This document shows, piece after piece, positions 20,558-24,552 of a DNA stretch of 24,552 nt. The position numbers were made by a program, and so were the translations under genes. The DNA is from an uncultured Bacillota bacterium (GTDB lineage: Bacteria; Bacillota; Clostridia; Peptostreptococcales; Anaerovoracaceae): assembly GCA_958448635.1 (NCBI GenBank), contig CAUDEQ010000025.1, forward strand, positions 1 through 24,552, in the 5' to 3' direction. How positions within the stretch are numbered: the first letter of the stretch is position 1; every line of letters begins with the position of its first letter. The notes under the pieces are model-generated. The model was not told the origin of the DNA and did no database searches. It worked only from the letters and a program-made list of their open reading frames with translations.

Positions 20558-21415
20558 CTACGTAATGAGAAGTATGGGGATAAAGTATTTGAAGGCTGTC
20601 TTCTGTGGCAAACCGAATAATTTTCTCTTCAAGGATGCACCGATGCCTGCTTCACCGTCGCTGCCGTCATCGGTCCTGCAGTCTGCCACATCCCTAACCG
20701 TCGGCACAACTATCTGGGCAGTAACTATCACGCTGAGAATAAGCGCCGATATCCATATGCCAGAAGATGTCACCGGCAATATGATAACGCTGCCTTCCGA
20801 CACGTATACGCTGCCGAAAATGACTCCCAGCAGCAGATTGCATCCGAAATCGTATATCATGGCATTATACTTTTTTCTCAATGCCGATGCAGGAGGTATC
20901 GGTATGCTCACATCCTCGTCTCCGTGCTGGCTGACCTCCACCTTGAAGCAGCCCGGCTGTACATACCTGTAAACAGCCACCTTCATTATGTACATCGAAA
21001 AAGCTATGGCATACGCCACTCTCCATACGAAAAAGCTGATGAAATCCAGATTCTCTTTTTCGTAGAACATGAGTATCACCATATTGCATAGCGGCACCAC
21101 CACTGCGAAGATAACCCCCGTTATCAGCGAGAACAGCACAGGGTTTCTTGGAAGCCTGCACATAAAGGACGACACGGGGATCTCCGAAGGCAGCCTGCCC
21201 TGCATGTATTTTTTCTTCAGCTGAAACCACGCAATGAACACGTTAATAAAGGATGTCACCATGCCGTATACGCATGCATCCACGATAATATCGTAAATAG
21301 ATATGGTTCCCCGTATGTGAAATATCAGCACCGATATAACAGCCGCAGCTGCTGTCGCCACGATGGCAGGCGCATTATTAATATATGGAAGAACATTCTG
21401 ATCGTATTTTTTCAT
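20558..21415 (-). CDS. Polytopic membrane protein, possibly amber-truncated
   Basis: 285 residues to a TAG stop. Hydrophobic segments near residues 15-33, 40-63, 94-116, 126-148, 191-212 and 215-238 suggest about six membrane helices, with a cytoplasmic loop containing VSQHGDEDVSIPIPP and a charged Asp-rich stretch (about 243-257). The C-terminus begins another hydrophobic run (YFIPILLIT) that is cut by the stop; 50 further in-frame codons complete a plausible helix pair. I do not recognise the family. It has its own predicted promoter and probably shares a transcript with the SDR gene. A transporter-like or sensing role would be a guess. Confidence 0.7.
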   Translation of the reverse strand: MKKYDQNVLPYINNAPAIVATAAAAVISVLIFHIRGTISIYDIIVDACVYGMVTSFINVFIAWFQLKKKYMQGRLPSEIPVSSFMCRLPRNPVLFSLITGVIFAVVVPLCNMVILMFYEKENLDFISFFVWRVAYAIAFSMYIMKVAVYRYVQPGCFKVEVSQHGDEDVSIPIPPASALRKKYNAMIYDFGCNLLLGVIFGSVYVSEGSVIILPVTSSGIWISALILSVIVTAQIVVPTVRDVADCRTDDGSDGEAGIGASLKRKLFGLPQKTAFKYFIPILLIT

Positions 21416-21461
21416 ATATCATCACTCCGCGAAAGACTCTTTTACGAATCTTTACACAAAT

Positions 21462-21490
21462 ATTTTACATTTTCACACTAAAATTTGCAA
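21462..21490 (-). promoter_or_regulatory. Predicted promoter of the membrane protein-SDR unit
   Basis: On the minus strand TTGCAA (21485-21490) and TAAAAT (21462-21467) are separated by 17 bases, 46 bases upstream of the membrane protein ATG, in the AT-rich gap after the TetM-like gene. Confidence 0.5.
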
Positions 21491-21514
21491 GAAAGTATAT
21501 GTAAACTTTGCATA

Positions 21515-24238
21515 TCACTTTTCCTTACTTATATCTATACCTCTTCTGTTTTCCAGCCTGTTTCTGCGGTTTATCTCCTCTATTATACGCCTTATCTCCG
21601 TATCCGCCTGCTCGACCTCAAGCCTGAACTCATCTGCAGATACCTTGAAGGCACCGCTTCCGACTATTATCATCTGCTCCAGCCTGTCGGAGGTGGCGAC
21701 TCGCACGAGAAAGTCCCTGGCCTTCCTGTGAGCCATCTTCTCTATGTACATATCGGCTGTCTCCGCCTCGGCGGTATATACCACGTCCACATTGTCATGC
21801 TTTTCATAATGACGCTCACCGCCCTTGACTCTGTAGGCGTCGAAAACCACGATGACACTACACCTCTTCCATCCCTGATAATTGGCAAGAATCTCTATGA
21901 GAGCCTCCCTGGCCGCATCTATATTTACCTTGGCCAGCTCCTTCAGATTGTCCCATGCAAAGATTATGTTGTATCCGTCCACCAGAAGATATTCCTCCTT
22001 TACCGTGGAAGGCATTATCTTCACCTTTTCCTTCTCCGAAAGGATCTCCCTCTTAGGTATAAAGGTTCGCTGCTTCGGCTTGCCGTATGTTCTCTCGAAG
22101 ATGCGGTCAAGCTCCGCATCCTCCTCTCTCGTTCCTCTATATGATGCATACACTCCTGTTGATGCAAAGGCGCCGGATGGCGCTGCGGCAGACGTATTCA
22201 TGTCGCCTTGGCTTTCTCCATGGCCGTACTCCGGCGAGGACGAAGCTCCCTTTTCCTCCGGCAGCCTGCTCACTACATGCATCATTTCATCGGCTTCATC
22301 CCACTTCACCGTATGTCCCGCACCGTGGCTGCAAAAAACTGAATCTGCCGTATTTTCAAGATCCCCGTCAGCATCATATCCCATGGCTTCCACCACCTTC
22401 TCCTGATCGTGGCACGGCTCGTAGCCTGCCGGCGAACAGGTGAGTATTCCGCGCCCTTTTGTATATGACACCACCTCAAGGGAGTAATCCTTCATCTCCG
22501 ATACAGGCGCCTTACCTGTTATGACAACATTGTCATCCACGGTCTCAGGCTCATCGAAGCTTCCTCCCATCTTCTGTATGTCCGACATGGCACGCCCCAC
22601 CGAATATGCGGGGATTTCAAGCCTGAATTCATACCACGGCTCAAGAAGCACGGACTCCGCCTTGCGAAGACCCTGACGAATGGCTCTGTATGTTGCCTGT
22701 CTGAAATCTCCCGGTTCCGTATGCTTGAGATGTGATCTGCCGGCCAGTATCGTTATCTTGATGTCTGTTACAGGTGAGCCTGTCAATGCACCTGCATGCT
22801 CCTTCTCCCCGCAGTGTGAAAATATCAGTCTTTGCCAGCTGAGGGCCAGATCGTCTCCACTGCACAGGCTGTCGCATGTTATACCGCTGCCCGCCTCTGC
22901 AGGCTCCAGCATGAGATGTACCTCTGCGTAATGGCGCAGCGGCTCAAAATGACCACGACCTATTACAGTATTCCTTATCGTCTCCTTGTACGTTATCCTT
23001 CCGGAGCCGAATTCCACATCCATGGCGAACCGTGCGGCAATCACGTTCTTTATTATCTCCGTCTGCACCTCTCCCATCAGCTGCATCTGTATCTCCTGAA
23101 GCTGCTCATTCCATATGACCCTCAGCTGAGGATCCTCTTCCTCCAGCTGCTTCAGCCTTGTTAATGCAGTATGGCTGTCCACATCCGGCGGCAGGATCAC
23201 CTGATAATTTAGGACAGCCTCCATAGCGGGAGCTGCCGCATCGTCTTCGAAGCCAAGACCCTGACCTGCATACGTCCTCTTTAAACCTGATACTGCCACG
23301 ACATCACCTGCCTCAGCCTTTTCCAACACATTGAATTTCGTTCCTGAATACAGTCTTATCTGCTCTGCCTTTTCTCCTGCAAAATCTCTTTCCTTCTTTT
23401 CAAGCTCTCCGCTGTCGTCTTTCCTGTATGTATCGAGAATAGCCTTCGTCCTGAGGCTTCCTCCCGTTATTTTCATATGGCTCAGTCTGTTTCCCTTTTC
23501 ATCGCGGGTTATCTTGTACACCCGGGCGCCGAATTCTTCTCCGTGACAAGGCTCCTCGGCAAAGTCATCGAGGCCGTCGAGAAGCTCTTTCACACCCTGC
23601 AGCTTCAGCGCCGAGCCGTAAAAGCACGGGAACACGTTTCTCTCCCTGATGGCACGTCTTATGCTTTTATCCGATAATTCTCCGGCTTCCAGGAATTCCT
23701 CCAGCAGACCTTCATCGCACATTGCAACAGCTTCCTCCCATTCATGTCTTCCGCCATCCTTCTCCGCTCCTGTGAAGTCCACTGCCCCTGCATCCAGCTT
23801 TTTCTGAAGCTCTGCTGCCACCGACTCTCTATCCGAACCATCCAGATCCATCTTATTGACGAAGATAAACGCAGGTATGCCGTACTTTTTCAAAAGCCTC
23901 CATAATGTGGCTGTATGCCCCTGCACTCCGTCCTTTCCGCTGATGACCAGTACAGCGTAATCCAGCACCTGCAGCGTCCTTTCCATCTCAGAAGAGAAGT
24001 CGACATGCCCCGGTGTGTCCAACAGCATAAAATCGGTTTGTTTATATGAAAACATCGCCTGCTTTGAGAATATGGTTATTCCTCTGGCACGCTCCTGACT
24101 GTCCGTGTCCAGAAAGGCGTCTCCGTGGTCCACTCGTCCCGCCTTTCTTATGGCCCCTGCAGTATACAGCAGGGCCTCCGATAAAGTTGTTTTCCCGGCA
24201 TCCACGTGAGCCAGGATTCCTATTGTTAATTTCTTCAT
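21515..24238 (-). CDS. TetM/EF-G-like translational GTPase fused to YacP/Rae1-type NYN nuclease
   Basis: 907 residues. The N-terminal part is a TetM/TetO-type translational GTPase: P-loop AHVDAGKT (10-17), switch I RGITI (52-56), DTPGH (74-78), NKMD (128-131), GSALKLQG (208-215). EF-G-like domains II, III, IV and V follow to about residue 610. The domain IV tip, where TetM has YSPVSTPADFR, reads RSHLKHTEPGDFR (501-513), so the tetracycline-displacing Pro is not evident. A low-complexity linker (about 611-745) leads to a NYN/PIN-like domain (747-895) with VDGYN (D754), VFDAY (D800), ETAD (D829) and TSD (D851), as in YacP/Rae1, which cuts mRNA in the ribosomal A site. A role in ribosome-linked mRNA cleavage or rescue is inferred; tetracycline resistance is doubtful. 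Confidence 0.88.
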   Translation of the reverse strand: MKKLTIGILAHVDAGKTTLSEALLYTAGAIRKAGRVDHGDAFLDTDSQERARGITIFSKQAMFSYKQTDFMLLDTPGHVDFSSEMERTLQVLDYAVLVISGKDGVQGHTATLWRLLKKYGIPAFIFVNKMDLDGSDRESVAAELQKKLDAGAVDFTGAEKDGGRHEWEEAVAMCDEGLLEEFLEAGELSDKSIRRAIRERNVFPCFYGSALKLQGVKELLDGLDDFAEEPCHGEEFGARVYKITRDEKGNRLSHMKITGGSLRTKAILDTYRKDDSGELEKKERDFAGEKAEQIRLYSGTKFNVLEKAEAGDVVAVSGLKRTYAGQGLGFEDDAAAPAMEAVLNYQVILPPDVDSHTALTRLKQLEEEDPQLRVIWNEQLQEIQMQLMGEVQTEIIKNVIAARFAMDVEFGSGRITYKETIRNTVIGRGHFEPLRHYAEVHLMLEPAEAGSGITCDSLCSGDDLALSWQRLIFSHCGEKEHAGALTGSPVTDIKITILAGRSHLKHTEPGDFRQATYRAIRQGLRKAESVLLEPWYEFRLEIPAYSVGRAMSDIQKMGGSFDEPETVDDNVVITGKAPVSEMKDYSLEVVSYTKGRGILTCSPAGYEPCHDQEKVVEAMGYDADGDLENTADSVFCSHGAGHTVKWDEADEMMHVVSRLPEEKGASSSPEYGHGESQGDMNTSAAAPSGAFASTGVYASYRGTREEDAELDRIFERTYGKPKQRTFIPKREILSEKEKVKIMPSTVKEEYLLVDGYNIIFAWDNLKELAKVNIDAAREALIEILANYQGWKRCSVIVVFDAYRVKGGERHYEKHDNVDVVYTAEAETADMYIEKMAHRKARDFLVRVATSDRLEQMIIVGSGAFKVSADEFRLEVEQADTEIRRIIEEINRRNRLENRRGIDISKEK

Positions 24239-24270
24239 TTTATCTTCGCTCCAAAAATTTGACAGCTTTT

Positions 24271-24279
24271 ATTATATCA
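24271..24279 (-). promoter_or_regulatory. Predicted extended -10 promoter of the GTPase-NYN gene
   Basis: The minus strand reads TGATATAAT: perfect TATAAT (24271-24276) with an upstream TG. No good -35 is seen. Transcription would start about 25 bases upstream of the ATG, leaving a short leader with GGAG. Confidence 0.55.
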
Positions 24280-24552
24280 TATATTTCCTCAACATCACAT
24301 ACGAAAGGTACGTATTACGTCGACGAACAAGCTTGTTTTCAATCCATTAAGGTTGGTATGACTTTATGTCATGCTCTGTGATTTTTCTTTATGCCGAAGG
24401 TCGTCATACCCATCGTTGGCTGTTTGGAACTGTTGTTCATTTTTAGCCAACATTTCTTTAAAATATCACCTTGTATTTGATGTCTGAAACCTCTTCGTAG
24501 TTATGTCCGTATAATGGTGTAAATTCAAAATTAACAAAAGTTTGAGCCATGC
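24280..24552. other. Right-edge stretch without intact gene
   Basis: Apart from the promoter's upstream side, only short frames are present on the minus strand. One starts at 24550 (MAQTFVNFEF...) and runs 30 codons to TAA. After a one-base shift, a second frame continues with KEMLAKNEQQFQTANDGYDD and ends near 24370. Together they could be the frameshifted remnant of a ~60-residue gene, but no family is recognised and the window ends here. No RNA gene is evident. Confidence 0.3.

Noticed and set aside
20558..20560. Amber codon read as pyrrolysine or genome-wide recoding
   Set aside because: At least three other genes here end in TAG, one of them directly before a strong terminator, and nothing links this membrane protein to methylamine metabolism.
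21515..24238. Tetracycline resistance gene tet(M)-type
   Set aside because: The GTPase part is clearly TetM-like, but the domain IV tip lacks the YSPVS form of protective factors and a nuclease domain is fused, so resistance is not supported.
1..24552. CRISPR array, IS element, prophage, rRNA or tRNA gene
   Set aside because: No repeat-spacer pattern, transposase, integrase, phage gene or structured RNA gene was recognised on reading either strand.

Overview
The window looks like chromosome of an anaerobic member of Clostridia (Bacillota). Supporting this are the IspH fused to ribosomal protein S1, a reduced Gram-positive type Tad pilus locus, strong GGAGG-type ribosome binding sites, sigma-A-like promoters, and frequent ATA and AGG/AGA codons at medium GC. 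Something near Peptostreptococcales/Anaerovoracaceae is plausible, but the genus cannot be read from sequence alone. Almost everything is on the minus strand; only one gene, a GNAT acetyltransferase, is on the plus strand.

Left part (1-5976). A gene-free stretch with a 25-bp direct repeat is followed by an operon, transcribed right to left: SPOR-domain membrane protein, rarA, ispH-S1, strong terminator at 309-339. Next comes a MerR/GyrI-type regulator divergent from the GNAT gene, with a textbook 19-bp-spacer MerR operator between them.

Middle part (5977-19410). This is a Tad (Flp pilus) locus reading right to left: tadA, tadB, tadC, then flp, a TadE-like pseudopilin, a DUF5702-type protein, a second TadE-like protein with tandem Cys/His motifs, and a DUF6382-type protein. 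The tadA promoter region carries two perfect tandem Spo0A-box sequences and a 33-bp near-perfect palindrome over the -35 and spacer. Between tadC and flp sits a three-gene, overlapping (4-nt) cassette. It encodes a giant 1.6-kb-residue protein (HD, helical repeat, NMN adenylyltransferase-like, possible acyltransferase and phosphoribosyltransferase-like domains), a malate/lactate-dehydrogenase-like protein with an altered active site, and a flavodoxin-fold protein with a four-Cys motif. The cassette has its own extended -10 promoter and is the best candidate here for an undescribed system, probably linked to NAD or nucleotide metabolism.

Right part (19472-24552). An SDR oxidoreductase follows a polytopic membrane protein whose frame is cut by an amber codon, with 50 further sense codons after it. 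Upstream is a 907-residue TetM/EF-G-like translational GTPase fused to a C-terminal NYN nuclease of the YacP/Rae1 type. This is a second strong candidate for unusual biology: a GTPase that could place an mRNA-cleaving domain at the ribosome. The last ~270 bases hold no intact gene.
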